64,000 nt of DNA. Source: a virus. Below are positions 17,024-25,691 of this stretch, one piece after another. The stretch is taken from positions 124,001 to 188,000 of the IMG/VR virus record IMGVR_UViG_3300031857_024884; one strand, written 5' to 3'. Every line of letters starts with the position of its first letter. Position 1 is the first letter of the stretch. Made by a program: the position numbers and the translations under genes. The notes under the pieces were generated by a model, which was given only the letters and a program-made list of their open reading frames with translations, had not been told where the DNA came from and did not search any database.

Positions 17024-19300
17024 TTAAGCAATAACATCAAAACTTGTAGAGTATTTATCGGCAGCCTCTCTTGAGAATGATGAACGACCCCCGGCATTAA
17101 TATCCGCAAAGTAGTTAACTGCGTCTTGTTTGTTCTCAAAATTAGGAATACTTTGAGGTGGTTTATTTTTTGTAAAAAACGCAACCGCCACCTTTGCAGC
17201 AATTTCAGGGTCTTCTACTTTTTCGGGGTTAGATTCTAAATCAACTCCTATCATATTACCATATTTTCTATAATTTGCTCTACCCGTAAGTCCATTCATA
17301 CCCCTACCAACATATCTCCAACCGTCACCAGGCATTGTGTTACCTAATTTCATACCTGAATTCATCCCATACATCGCATCAAAAAAATCTTCATCATTTT
17401 GTTTTAATCTTGATAATTCAGAATCAGAATATTTAGACACTCTTCTACCAAAAATATTTCGTATTCTTGAATTTGAGGTATTACTATACCCAATTTCTTT
17501 ATATGTATTAAAATTAGATTCTTTACCTATAACGGATAAAATACCTGCTTGAGTATATGGATTTGTAATACCTTTATTATTAAGCTCATTAATAATTAGA
17601 TTTATATTTTTTAATTGTTCTCCATTAAATTTTCCTTTACTTAAATCGATTTGACCATTAACTACGAAATCAGAATCTCTCTGAATACCGCTTAGTTTTT
17701 CATCAGTAAATCCCTTTTCAGATAGATTACTTAATAAAACTTTTAAATCATTGCTATTTAATTCTCCATCCACTTTTAATGAATTTTTTTCTTCAAAAGA
17801 TTCTACCGCTCTTTGTGTTTCAGGACCAAATAAACCGTCTACTCCCCATTTAGGTAATGAAAATCCTAAAAATTGTAGTGCGGTTTGAATAATCTCAACA
17901 TCTTTATCATAAGGTATTTTTGATTTTGGAGTTTTTATATTCTTTAAAATTTTATCAGAATCTATAATATCAATTATAGATTTTAAAAATTTAGAGTCTC
18001 CCACATCATCAACAATTTTTTCAAAATTCTTATCTTTTGATTTACCACTAAGACCAAATAAACTAAATAAAGATGATAAAAAACTATCGTGTTTTTCATA
18101 TTTCATATTTTTACCATCACCACCTTTAAATACCTTATCATTGATTAAATCTTTTAAATGATTTCCTCTCGGTAAACCAATATGAACATGAGTTCCATCC
18201 ATTTTTTTAGAACAATTTTCATCCACACACCATTGTATAATTTCACCAATATAATCCCCGACATTAACTTTATCTCCCGAAGATAGTTTAACATTAGTAA
18301 GATGTGTGTAAAAAATATCAGGATATCCATTTTCACCTTTTACATTAATCTGAGTTCCAAAAACTTTACCAGACCTTTTACCATTGTCGTAGACTTTAGA
18401 TACCACTCCATCGGTATATGAATTAACTACGGTGCCGGCGGGAGCAAAAACATCCCAAGCATTGTCTGATTGCCAATTACCAAACGCCCTTTTTCCGTGA
18501 TTAGCGGGACCGTTTTCTAAATCAACTTTAAATTCGTCTCCAATTGTAGTTATCGACTCTTTAATAGATAATTTTTTATCTATTAATTTATTTTTCATGT
18601 CTTTTAACCTGTCTAAATAACCGTTTCTTCTTAAAATTTTAAATACTAAATTTTCATCAGAATATTCCCCACCTTTTTCTAATCCACATTCTCTATATTT
18701 TCTAATTTTTTCAGTATATTTTTTTAATAATTTTTTAGCTGACTCAATATCCTCATCTTGAATAGTTTCTTCAACACCATCAATTATTTTCATCCATTTT
18801 TTAGCCTTTTCTTTAATATCTTTTTCTCTTATTTTGAACGATTCTTTAGGTGGTTTTACGGTCCATTCATTATGCAAAATTGAATACCTTCCCGCTCCTT
18901 TAACATCTCTAGCTATTGATTCGTCCTCAACGTACAATTCAACGTCATAACCAAATATTTTAATATCGTGTTTCGCTCCGTAAACCGTCTTTTTTAGTCT
19001 AAATAATTCTTCGTATAAAGACCTCACGTTTTTTGAAAATTGTCCGAAATCCGCAATAATATGTAAATCAATATCTGAATAGTTCGACCAATTATAATTA
19101 GCCAAAGAACCTGTCATTATTATATCACTGATAACAACATCAACTTTTAAAGACTCAATAAAATCGTAAGATATTTCTAATAGGTTAGTTCTAACTTTTG
19201 GGTTTAATGTATATCCTTCTTTTTTGGATTTTTCCCAAACTTTAGAGTTTAGTTCATTTTTTAATTTAAAACTTGATAAAATGCTTTTAAGATTATCCAT
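17024..19300 (-). CDS. multidomain protein: nucleotidyltransferase + M23 peptidase + PG-binding + GH19-like lysozyme
   Basis: 758 aa from the ATG at 19300, chosen because the earlier ATG at 19363 lies inside the upstream gene. Four parts in order: a minimal nucleotidyltransferase (MTGSLANYNWSNYSDIDLH, GS...DxD); an M23/LytM endopeptidase (NHGKRAFG..SDNAWD and the HxH motif THVHIGLP); a peptidoglycan-binding repeat (IIQTALQFLGF...VDGLFGPETQRAVESF); and a lysozyme domain like GH19 (IGKESNF, WRYVGRGMNGLTGRANYRKYG). The last matches the endolysin at 63273 in its RGxGxxxLTGxxNY motif. Likely a virion-associated wall-degrading protein; why a nucleotidyltransferase is fused is unknown. Confidence 0.75.
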   Translation of the reverse strand: MDNLKSILSSFKLKNELNSKVWEKSKKEGYTLNPKVRTNLLEISYDFIESLKVDVVISDIIMTGSLANYNWSNYSDIDLHIIADFGQFSKNVRSLYEELFRLKKTVYGAKHDIKIFGYDVELYVEDESIARDVKGAGRYSILHNEWTVKPPKESFKIREKDIKEKAKKWMKIIDGVEETIQDEDIESAKKLLKKYTEKIRKYRECGLEKGGEYSDENLVFKILRRNGYLDRLKDMKNKLIDKKLSIKESITTIGDEFKVDLENGPANHGKRAFGNWQSDNAWDVFAPAGTVVNSYTDGVVSKVYDNGKRSGKVFGTQINVKGENGYPDIFYTHLTNVKLSSGDKVNVGDYIGEIIQWCVDENCSKKMDGTHVHIGLPRGNHLKDLINDKVFKGGDGKNMKYEKHDSFLSSLFSLFGLSGKSKDKNFEKIVDDVGDSKFLKSIIDIIDSDKILKNIKTPKSKIPYDKDVEIIQTALQFLGFSLPKWGVDGLFGPETQRAVESFEEKNSLKVDGELNSNDLKVLLSNLSEKGFTDEKLSGIQRDSDFVVNGQIDLSKGKFNGEQLKNINLIINELNNKGITNPYTQAGILSVIGKESNFNTYKEIGYSNTSNSRIRNIFGRRVSKYSDSELSRLKQNDEDFFDAMYGMNSGMKLGNTMPGDGWRYVGRGMNGLTGRANYRKYGNMIGVDLESNPEKVEDPEIAAKVAVAFFTKNKPPQSIPNFENKQDAVNYFADINAGGRSSFSREAADKYSTSFDVIA

Positions 19301-19331
19301 AATTAAATAAATATTCTTAAATAAGGATTTA

Positions 19332-19574
19332 TCATATTTTCTTGTATTTAAATGTTTTTGCAATTTTTGAGCTAAAGAATTTACCCTGAGATTCTGACAT
19401 TCTGAATTGGGTGTATAACTGATGAGGAACTTCTTGATACTCGTATTTCATACCATTATTAAACTCAACTAATAATGTTTTATTTTCCGTATCGTATTCG
19501 GTTTTTCTAATATTAGATGATTGAATTTCATTAATAATTTTTGTTCCATTAATTTCTTCTTTTAATATTGCCAT
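19332..19574 (-). CDS. KTSC-domain protein
   Basis: 80 aa. The pattern SSNIRKTEYDTENKTLLVEF, GMKYEYQEVP and SQGKFFSSKIAKTFKYKKI fits the KTSC domain, a small domain also found at the C-terminus of some lysyl-tRNA synthetases and as stand-alone phage proteins. Biochemical role unknown. It lies upstream of the 758-aa fusion gene and downstream of a terminator (19600-19622). Confidence 0.7.
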   Translation of the reverse strand: MAILKEEINGTKIINEIQSSNIRKTEYDTENKTLLVEFNNGMKYEYQEVPHQLYTQFRMSESQGKFFSSKIAKTFKYKKI

Positions 19575-19598
19575 AACTTTTTTTAATTAAAAATAAAA

Positions 19599-19622
19599 AA
19601 CCCCCGATTTTTGTCGAGGGTT
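19599..19622 (-). terminator. terminator after the UVR-domain gene
   Basis: A GC-rich hairpin ACCCcCGA / TCGaGGGT with loop TTTTTG, followed by TTTTTTATTTTT on the minus strand, lies between the UVR gene and the KTSC gene. Confidence 0.75.
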
Positions 19623-19629
19623 TATTTGA

Positions 19630-20079
19630 TTATTTTTCTAATTTTTTAATCTCATCTCTTAATTCGATTGCTTTTTCGTAATCTTGGTTTTTAACCGCTA
19701 AATCTAACTCAGACCTTAAAGAATCAATTTTTTCTTTATGACCTTCAATTTTTCTAATTTTATCTCTTAATTTAACCGCCTCTTCGTAGTTTTGTTCCTC
19801 TACAGCTTTACTTAATTGTTTTTGTAATTCAGTTGTTTTAGAATTTGTTTTTGATTCTGTTTTTTTAGTGGAGTTACCAACTCTAACAAAGTTAGTGTAA
19901 GAATAACTTCCGTCAGGAGATACGTAAGTTGTTTGTACCCATTCACCATTTTCATCAGTTCCTTTTTCAGTTTTTGTTTTACCCGCAAAATACTTAGAAG
20001 GGAATTCGTAGTTAATCGACTCATTTAAAAGTTCTCTCATTAATTCATCAAAATTTTTAAAGTAATTAAAATTTTTCAT
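19630..20079 (-). CDS. UVR-domain protein (McsA/ClpC-linker-like), with head-targeting-type N-terminus
   Basis: 149 aa from the ATG at 20079. N-terminal helix MKNFNYFKNFDELMRELLNE-S ends in LLNE (E20), the cleavage signature. A small domain follows (about 21-70, with PSKYFAGKT and VSPDGSYSYTNFVRVG), then two UVR motifs: AVEEQNYEEAVKLRDKIRKI and AVKNQDYEKAIELRDEIKKL. UVR motifs mediate contacts in UvrB/UvrC and in the McsA-ClpC pair. The divergent neighbour encodes a ClpC-like unfoldase that itself has a UVR motif, so an adaptor role is an attractive inference. Confidence 0.7.
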   Translation of the reverse strand: MKNFNYFKNFDELMRELLNESINYEFPSKYFAGKTKTEKGTDENGEWVQTTYVSPDGSYSYTNFVRVGNSTKKTESKTNSKTTELQKQLSKAVEEQNYEEAVKLRDKIRKIEGHKEKIDSLRSELDLAVKNQDYEKAIELRDEIKKLEK

Positions 20080-20154
20080 TTTGTTTTTATTTTTTTGTTT
20101 ATTTTTTTCACCCATATCTAAATATGTACCAAAATATATTCTTTGTAAATATTT

Positions 20155-20175
20155 GTGACAAATTGTCAGTATTGT
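20155..20175. promoter_or_regulatory. palindromic operator-like element between UVR and ClpC genes
   Basis: The perfect 13-base palindrome TGACAAATTGTCA lies in the 170-base divergent region, ~80 bases before the ClpC start. A related sequence, TGACAAAATGACA, lies upstream of dnaK (60196-60209, coding strand). The sharing suggests a common stress-type regulator or promoter element. Confidence 0.5.
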
Positions 20176-20248
20176 TTTTTATTTATGACATTATATCAAT
20201 AGTTGAATATTAAAATAAATTTCATATATTTTTTAAAAACAACTAACT

Positions 20249-22285
20249 ATGATTGAATCAGCAGACAGTGGAGGAAAAAAGAATAAATCGGAAGACCAAT
20301 CAAATACTCCGGTTCTTGATAACTTCAGTAGAAATTTAATTAAACTTGCCGAGGAAGGTAAGTTAGACCCTGTAATCGGTAGAGATAGAGAAATCTCAAG
20401 GATTGCTCAAATTCTTTCAAGAAGAAAGAAAAATAACCCTATTATTATTGGTGAACCTGGTTGTGGTAAAACCGCAATTGTTGAAGGATTGGCTATAAAG
20501 ATATTCAATGGGGAATGTCCAAGAAACTTAATGGATAAAAAGATTGTATTACTTGATATGACTTCTGTTGTTGCGGGAACAAAATACCGAGGACAATTTG
20601 AAGAAAGGATGAAAGTTATAATTGAAGAACTTCAATCTAACCCTAACATTATTGTTTTTATTGATGAAATTCATACAATCGTTGGAGCGGGTAATTCTTC
20701 AGGTTCTCTTGATGCGTCTAACATATTTAAACCCGCATTAGCGAGAGGAGAAATACAATGTATTGGTGCTACGACCTTAGATGAGTATCGTAAAAACTTT
20801 GAAAAAGATGGTGCTTTAGAAAGAAGATTCCAAAAAGTTATTGTTGACGCGGCGACAAAACAAGAGACGTTACAGATATTAGAAAATGCTAAAGAAAAAT
20901 ATGAAAGTTATCATAACGTAATCTATTCAAGTGAGATTCTAAAATTATGTGTTGATATGGCGGAAAGATATATTACGGATAGAGAATTTCCTGATAAAGC
21001 GTTTGATATTATTGATGAGGTTGGGGCAAGAAGTCAGGTTGAGATTAAAATGCCAGAAGTTATTGAAAAACTAAAACAAGATGCTTTGGATGTTAAGAAA
21101 GAAAAACTTGATGTGGTTAAACAACAAAATTATGAATTGGCGGCATCACTAAGAGATAAAGAAAGAAAGATTCTTGATAAGTTAGAATCAGAAAAGAAGA
21201 AATTTGAAACTGAATTACAAATTAAAAAGAAAGAAGTAACTGAGGATTTAGTATATGAAGTAGTATCTAATATGACAAAGATACCTTTATCTAAAATAAA
21301 CTCTGATGAAACCAAAACTTTAACAAATCTTGCTGAAGTTATTAATAGTAAAGTTGTTGGTCAAAATGAAGCGGTAAATAAAATTGTTAAATCAATTAGA
21401 AGAAATAGATTAGGAATTAAAGACCCAAATAAACCAATCGGTTCATTTATCTTCTTAGGTTCGACAGGTGTTGGTAAAACATATTTAGCAAAACAATTGG
21501 CTAAAGAAATATTTGGAAGTGAAGATAATTTAATCAGAGTTGATATGTCTGAGTTCCAAGAGAAACACACAATATCAAGATTAATTGGGGCACCTCCGGG
21601 TTACGTTGGTTATGATGAAGGCGGTCAATTAACAGAACAAGTTAAAAATAAACCATACTCAGTTATCTTATTTGATGAAATTGAGAAAGCAAACAAAGAT
21701 ATATTCTCAACCCTTTTACAAGTTTTAGATGATGGTCATATTACTGATGGATTAGGTAGAAAAATTAATTTTAAGAATTGTGTAATCATTATGACATCAA
21801 ATTTAGGTGTTAAGAAATTACAAGAGTTTGGTTCTGGTGTTGGATTTAAATCAAAATCATCCACCTATGTTGAAGAAGAACACAAACGAGATATTCTTAA
21901 AAAAGAATTGCAGAAGTTTTTCGCTCCTGAGTTTTTAAATAGAGTTGATGAGATTATCATATTTAACAAATTAGTTAAAGAAGATATTGATAAGATTGTT
22001 AAAATAGAATTGGATAAATTATTTAATAGATTAGAAACATTAAAATATAAATTTGTATACGACCCATCAATTATCAATTTAATTTCTGAGGTTGGTTTTG
22101 ATGAGATGTACGGAGCGAGACCACTAAAGAGAGCAATCCAAGATAAGATTGAAGATTACATTTCTGAGGAAGTGTTAAAGGGAAACATTGAGGATAATGT
22201 GGAGTATGAATTATATGTCGAAGAAAAGGACATTAAGATAAAAGAAAGAAAACAAAAGAAGACTAAAAAGAAAAAGGGAGAATAA
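20249..22285 (+). CDS. clpC: ClpC-like AAA+ unfoldase lacking the N-domain
   Basis: 678 aa against ~810-850 in cellular ClpC; the Clp_N double repeat is missing. Two AAA+ modules: Walker A GEPGCGKT (68-75) with Walker B VFIDEIH, and Walker A GSTGVGKT with [10 protein letters not shown]. The linker has a UVR motif ([19 protein letters not shown], about 285-310), a mark of ClpC. V531-G532-F533 in SGVGFKSK sits where ClpC carries its ClpP-docking VGF loop, so it could feed host ClpP. No ClpP gene is in the window. The Lys-rich tail ends in a terminator hairpin. Confidence 0.9.
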   Translation: MIESADSGGKKNKSEDQSNTPVLDNFSRNLIKLAEEGKLDPVIGRDREISRIAQILSRRKKNNPIIIGEPGCGKTAIVEGLAIKIFNGECPRNLMDKKIVLLDMTSVVAGTKYRGQFEERMKVIIEELQSNPNIIVFIDEIHTIVGAGNSSGSLDASNIFKPALARGEIQCIGATTLDEYRKNFEKDGALERRFQKVIVDAATKQETLQILENAKEKYESYHNVIYSSEILKLCVDMAERYITDREFPDKAFDIIDEVGARSQVEIKMPEVIEKLKQDALDVKKEKLDVVKQQNYELAASLRDKERKILDKLESEKKKFETELQIKKKEVTEDLVYEVVSNMTKIPLSKINSDETKTLTNLAEVINSKVVGQNEAVNKIVKSIRRNRLGIKDPNKPIGSFIFLGSTGVGKTYLAKQLAKEIFGSEDNLIRVDMSEFQEKHTISRLIGAPPGYVGYDEGGQLTEQVKNKPYSVILFDEIEKANKDIFSTLLQVLDDGHITDGLGRKINFKNCVIIMTSNLGVKKLQEFGSGVGFKSKSSTYVEEEHKRDILKKELQKFFAPEFLNRVDEIIIFNKLVKEDIDKIVKIELDKLFNRLETLKYKFVYDPSIINLISEVGFDEMYGARPLKRAIQDKIEDYISEEVLKGNIEDNVEYELYVEEKDIKIKERKQKKTKKKKGE

Positions 22286-22299
22286 TCTCCCTTTTTTTT
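22274..22299 (+). terminator. terminator overlapping the clpC stop codon
   Basis: AAAGGGAGA / TCTCCCTTT with T7 after it; the stop codon TAA lies in the hairpin loop. It is symmetrical enough to end the convergent peptidase transcript as well. Confidence 0.85.
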
Positions 22300-23119
22300 A
22301 TCCAAATAAAACTGATTTTTCTTTGGTAACTTTTTTATATTTTTTATAACCCAAAGATTCTATTAACTTTTTACCGGCACTAATTCCATTATAGACATCC
22401 TCAACAACAACGTATTCATTTCTTGTATGATAATTGTAATATCCAATAGCAAAATTAATACAAGAAAAATCGAACAATGATTTTAAGGCGTAAACATCGG
22501 TATAAGGATGTGATTGATATCTTGGAGCGTTTTTAAAACTTTCATTTAATATCCTATCACAAGAACTAAAAAATTCGGATTCTCTATCAAATAATTGAAC
22601 TCCCATACAATATTCGCTAACCATTGTATTACCTGGTGCATCAAACTGAATTGCGTAACCAACATTTTTAAAAAATTCTTTGTCCGAATTTCTTGAACCG
22701 TGACATCCCGTTTCTTCTGACACAAAAAATGCGACTTTAATGTTTGGTAATTCTTTTAATAATTCAAGACAAGCATAGACACCGCATTTATCATCACCAC
22801 CAATTCCTGTTGGTTTACCTAAATCGTTATAAGCTTTTAAGGCTAGTTTATAATTTCTTTGTTCATTTACTAATGTCTCTTCTTTTATATTAATTGGTTC
22901 TATATTATGAACCGTATCAATATGAGACACCACACAAGGAAAATATTCAATATCTTTGTCAGTTTGTTTTGTAACATAGATATTTTTCATATTATCGGTG
23001 GTAAATGAAAAATTATTTTCTTTTAACCAATTGGTTAAAAATTCAACCATCATATCTTCTTGGTAAGTTTTGGTTGGGACTGATAATACAGTTTTAAGTA
23101 GGTTATAATCTCTTTGCAT
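22298..23119 (-). CDS. M20-family (peptidase T-like) zinc aminopeptidase
   Basis: 273 aa. Metal and catalytic motifs of the M20 clan in order: VSHIDTV (His and Asp), GIGGDDKCGV (bridging Asp), VSEETGCHGS (catalytic and metal Glu), FDAPG and, near the C-terminus, YYNYHTRNEYV (last metal His). The usual dimerisation domain seems largely absent. Such enzymes trim peptides to amino acids in the cytosol. It is convergent with clpC. Its start is leaderless: TATCTTTG at 23124-23131 lies four bases before the ATG. Confidence 0.8.
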   Translation of the reverse strand: MQRDYNLLKTVLSVPTKTYQEDMMVEFLTNWLKENNFSFTTDNMKNIYVTKQTDKDIEYFPCVVSHIDTVHNIEPINIKEETLVNEQRNYKLALKAYNDLGKPTGIGGDDKCGVYACLELLKELPNIKVAFFVSEETGCHGSRNSDKEFFKNVGYAIQFDAPGNTMVSEYCMGVQLFDRESEFFSSCDRILNESFKNAPRYQSHPYTDVYALKSLFDFSCINFAIGYYNYHTRNEYVVVEDVYNGISAGKKLIESLGYKKYKKVTKEKSVLFG

Positions 23120-23123
23120 AATA

Positions 23124-23131
23124 CAAAGATA
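23124..23131 (-). promoter_or_regulatory. leaderless host-type promoter of the peptidase gene
   Basis: TATCTTTG (-7 box TAnnTTTG) followed by TATT and the ATG. Transcription starts in Bacteroidetes lie ~5 bases after this box, so the mRNA should begin at or next to the start codon. Confidence 0.7.
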
Positions 23132-23132
23132 G

Positions 23133-24254
23133 TTAGATTTTTCTTATTTTCCTAATTTTATTTTCAAAAAGTTCCGGATTATGTAAAAAGTCAATAAAAC
23201 CTTCTAAATTATAACTTCTTTTTTCTTGTTGACTATTAGGTTTTTGAAAAAATAAAACAATTCTATCGTTTGCTGGTTCAACTCTCACTAAACGAAATGA
23301 ATATTCTTTGTTATATGGTAATTCATACCATCTATTAATTTGGTAGTTATTGTAAACTTCTTTACTATACAGTTTAAATAAATCTCTATTAAAATTAAAT
23401 TCGTCACTATTTTCAATTCTGTCCAAAATTTCATCGAGTCTTTTTGAAATCTCTTGATTAAATGCCGTGGAAACTTCCTCCCAATTATCACAACTTGTTT
23501 CATAATAATATTCGTAATAATCAGGGGCTTGTGTATTAATTGCCACTTGTTTTAACATTTCATATAAATCTACGTCAAAATTTTTGGTTTCTTCGTATAA
23601 AGATATTAAAATATTAACTGATGTTACGTAAGTTTCAAAACAATCCCCCTTACTAAAAATACCATAGTTAAATAACCTATCACACATATCTTTTTTAATA
23701 TTGTTCTGTTCCGATTGTACTTTACAATCATTAACTAATTGCCAACGTTCATCTAAAATATAATCAATTTCACGCTCAAATGTGTTGTGTAAAAATCTCG
23801 CGATTGATGAGGATTTGTCATCTAGATTAGGATTAAAATCCGCCAATTCAGGATTTACCATTAGTAAAATATCTTTAAGTTTTAAAATATTTTCATCATT
23901 AAAATCCATAAGTATATATCCTTCTTTCCAATCTTCCCAAATATAATCTGAAGATTCAAATTCAAACCTATCATAATATCTCCTATCATTAATAATTCTT
24001 TCCATATATTTTGGATTGTCTTCAGTTTCATAGAATAGTTGGAAATAATCTTCATCAGTATCAAAGTTTAAAGTAATCATACTTTTTCTAGGTGTTCTTT
24101 GATTGTATGTAAAATTAAAAACAATCTCCTCATCAAAGGTAATATTAGGGTCTTCCGTACTTTGAGCGATTTTTAATAGTTTTTGATAGGTTGTTTGAGG
24201 CTCGTCAGACTCAAAAATCCGTCTTATTTTGTTATTTTGCAATCTATTGGACAT
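23133..24254 (-). CDS. hypothetical protein, 373 aa
   Basis: Not recognised. The N-terminal MSNRLQNNKIRRIFESDE is like the short basic helices of other suspected head cargo, with IFE-S as a possible cut. The body is acidic and aromatic-rich (many DY, YY, WE pairs), with no membrane segment and no clear catalytic motif. It is followed by the peptidase gene but that gene has its own promoter. Upstream on the minus strand is a TATTTAT motif; the tmRNA gene diverges from it. Confidence 0.5.
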   Translation of the reverse strand: MSNRLQNNKIRRIFESDEPQTTYQKLLKIAQSTEDPNITFDEEIVFNFTYNQRTPRKSMITLNFDTDEDYFQLFYETEDNPKYMERIINDRRYYDRFEFESSDYIWEDWKEGYILMDFNDENILKLKDILLMVNPELADFNPNLDDKSSSIARFLHNTFEREIDYILDERWQLVNDCKVQSEQNNIKKDMCDRLFNYGIFSKGDCFETYVTSVNILISLYEETKNFDVDLYEMLKQVAINTQAPDYYEYYYETSCDNWEEVSTAFNQEISKRLDEILDRIENSDEFNFNRDLFKLYSKEVYNNYQINRWYELPYNKEYSFRLVRVEPANDRIVLFFQKPNSQQEKRSYNLEGFIDFLHNPELFENKIRKIRKI

Positions 24255-24281
24255 ATTTATATGAAATAAATATCTTAAAAA

Positions 24282-24312
24282 TTTGTTATTTCAAGTTTTT
24301 GTTGTATATTTG
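24282..24312 (+). promoter_or_regulatory. promoter of tmRNA
   Basis: TTTG at 24282-24285 and TATATTTG at 24305-24312 form a Bacteroidetes-type promoter with a spacing near 19. The start would be ~20 bases before the mature tmRNA 5' end, leaving a leader that holds a boxA-like sequence. Confidence 0.7.
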
Positions 24313-24321
24313 TATTCAGAA

Positions 24322-24333
24322 AGTTCTTTAACA
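24322..24333 (+). promoter_or_regulatory. boxA-like antitermination sequence before tmRNA
   Basis: AGTTCTTTAACA closely matches the rRNA boxA (TGCTCTTTAACA). It lies in the leader between promoter and mature tmRNA. Related GTTCTTTGAAA sequences occur in the leader of the large RNA at 26.9-28.7 kb. Confidence 0.55.
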
Positions 24334-24337
24334 TTAT

Positions 24338-24724
24338 GGGGATAAAATGGTATCGACTAGCATAATCAACTATTCGGGGCATGTCAAGGCTGAGTTAACC
24401 TTGTTAAAACTGATTCAAATCGATATACGGCAACGTAATCAACAAACTTACTTCTGTAGGATTAATTCGTACTGAAGAAGTAGCTGTGGCTTAATTAGAT
24501 TAAGTCACACAATTGGGTCGGTGGACATATAACCTAGAAACAGGAGTCTAAATAGAGGTGGAAAAATGACTGAACCCTAAATCGAGTCATTCATTGGTTG
24601 TTAATTTACGATGGTGAAGAACGAATTAACTATTTTTGGAAAGTTAGAAAACTTTATCCTAAGCATGTAGTCCTTAATACTTGGGATGTTTAGCACTTGG
24701 GTTCGACTCCCAATATCTCCACCA
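24338..24724 (+). ncRNA. ssrA: transfer-messenger RNA (tmRNA)
   Basis: 387 nt with encoded CCA. The 5' end GGGGATA pairs with 3' TATCTCC (one G.U pair), the T arm reads TTGGGTTCGACTCCCAA, and the 5' domain has TGGTATCGACTAGCATAATC typical of tmRNA. The tag frame most likely starts at GGC (24429) and ends at TAA (24492-24494). It gives a 21-residue tag beginning GNVINK and ending EEVAVA, longer than the usual ~10-15 but with the hydrophobic end that Clp proteases read. tmRNA rescues stalled ribosomes and marks products for proteolysis; here it sits in one block with a ClpC-like unfoldase and a peptidase. Confidence 0.92.
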
Positions 24725-24730
24725 AATAAA

Positions 24731-24753
24731 AAACCCACCTAAATGGTGGGTTT
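24731..24753. terminator. bidirectional terminator between tmRNA and the membrane-protein gene
   Basis: AAACCCACC / GGTGGGTTT with loop TAAAT and T-rich flanks on both strands. It ends tmRNA on the plus strand and the 25050-24760 gene on the minus strand. Confidence 0.85.
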
Positions 24754-24759
24754 ATTTTT

Positions 24760-25050
24760 TTAGTTTAAACTCTTATCTATTCGTTTATCCGTATACTTTT
24801 TAGATTCTTTAATTTGTTCATCCATATTTCTATATAGACCACCAATTCTAACGTCCATATCACGATAAATGTTTTGACGAAATTCATCCAAATTTCTATA
24901 ACTTCTTTCTAAGTCATTTCCATATTGAGTTTGAAAATCCTCAACTTTTTTTTCTAATCTAAAAATTTTATTAGTACCGATAACTATAACCATAACAAAT
25001 ATCACGGCCACAATCGACAGAGCTCCTAAAGCAAAATAAGTAAGTCCCAT
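24760..25050 (-). CDS. small membrane-anchored coiled-coil protein
   Basis: 96 aa from ATG 25050. A start 30 bases upstream would translate the promoter (AATCTTTG then TAAA then ATG). One N-terminal membrane helix (GALSIVAVIFVMVIVIG) is followed by a charged coiled coil (KKVEDFQTQ to the end). Topology and size recall small phage membrane-anchored spacers, but no family is recognised. Leaderless promoter of host type. Confidence 0.55.
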   Translation of the reverse strand: MGLTYFALGALSIVAVIFVMVIVIGTNKIFRLEKKVEDFQTQYGNDLERSYRNLDEFRQNIYRDMDVRIGGLYRNMDEQIKESKKYTDKRIDKSLN

Positions 25051-25120
25051 TTTACAAAGATTAAATTGTTTATACCTCAAGGGTAAAATAAAAATAGTAA
25101 TTTTAAGTGGAAGATAAAGA

Positions 25121-25690
25121 TTATCTAATTAAACTAATATGACCGTATTTTTTGTAATTACGTTTGTCTATCCCCTTCCAAAAACAAACAAAAATATAAA
25201 CATCTGTTTGACAAGGTTTATTATTTAATGTACCGTCCCAAGGTTTATCTTCAGAATTAGAATTAAAAACTAATTCACCCCATCTATTATAAATTGAATA
25301 TTGTAAGTCGGTATAATTAATTCCTTTGGGTGACCATGTTTCATTTTCAACATCTCCAGTAGGGGTAAAAGCATTTGGAAACCACATAAATGTTTGAGTA
25401 CAAGGAATTACTTTTATTGTATAAAAAGTACTATCATAACATCCAGTATTTGTTATAAAAATTAATCTTAATTTATATTCGCCTATTTCAGTCCAAGTAT
25501 ATCTAAACTCATTAACAAAAACATCACTACTACCTGTACCAGGATTTAAAGTCCAAACATTAACACCTGATAATCTTTGGGGGGAACTATAAGTAAATGT
25601 TGTTTGTCCGTCATCACACAATTCTACTACTTGTTGTGTATAACCAAACAAAGGAAATAAAAAACAAAATATATAGAATAATTTTTTCAT
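25121..25690 (-). CDS. secreted protein with type IX secretion (type B) C-terminal sorting domain
   Basis: 189 aa. Signal peptide (MKKLFYIFCFLFPLFGYTQ), a PKD/Ig-like domain with a Cys pair (25-95), then the gliding-motility-type C-terminal domain: PNAFTP (105-110), YNRWGE (134-139), PWDG (150-153) and the terminal strand GHISLIR. In Bacteroidetes this type B domain sends proteins across the outer membrane by the T9SS. A phage gene with it implies a host-exported product. It is third in a row with two other signal-peptide genes (26875-25692). Confidence 0.85.
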   Translation of the reverse strand: MKKLFYIFCFLFPLFGYTQQVVELCDDGQTTFTYSSPQRLSGVNVWTLNPGTGSSDVFVNEFRYTWTEIGEYKLRLIFITNTGCYDSTFYTIKVIPCTQTFMWFPNAFTPTGDVENETWSPKGINYTDLQYSIYNRWGELVFNSNSEDKPWDGTLNNKPCQTDVYIFVCFWKGIDKRNYKKYGHISLIR

Positions 25691-25691
25691 T

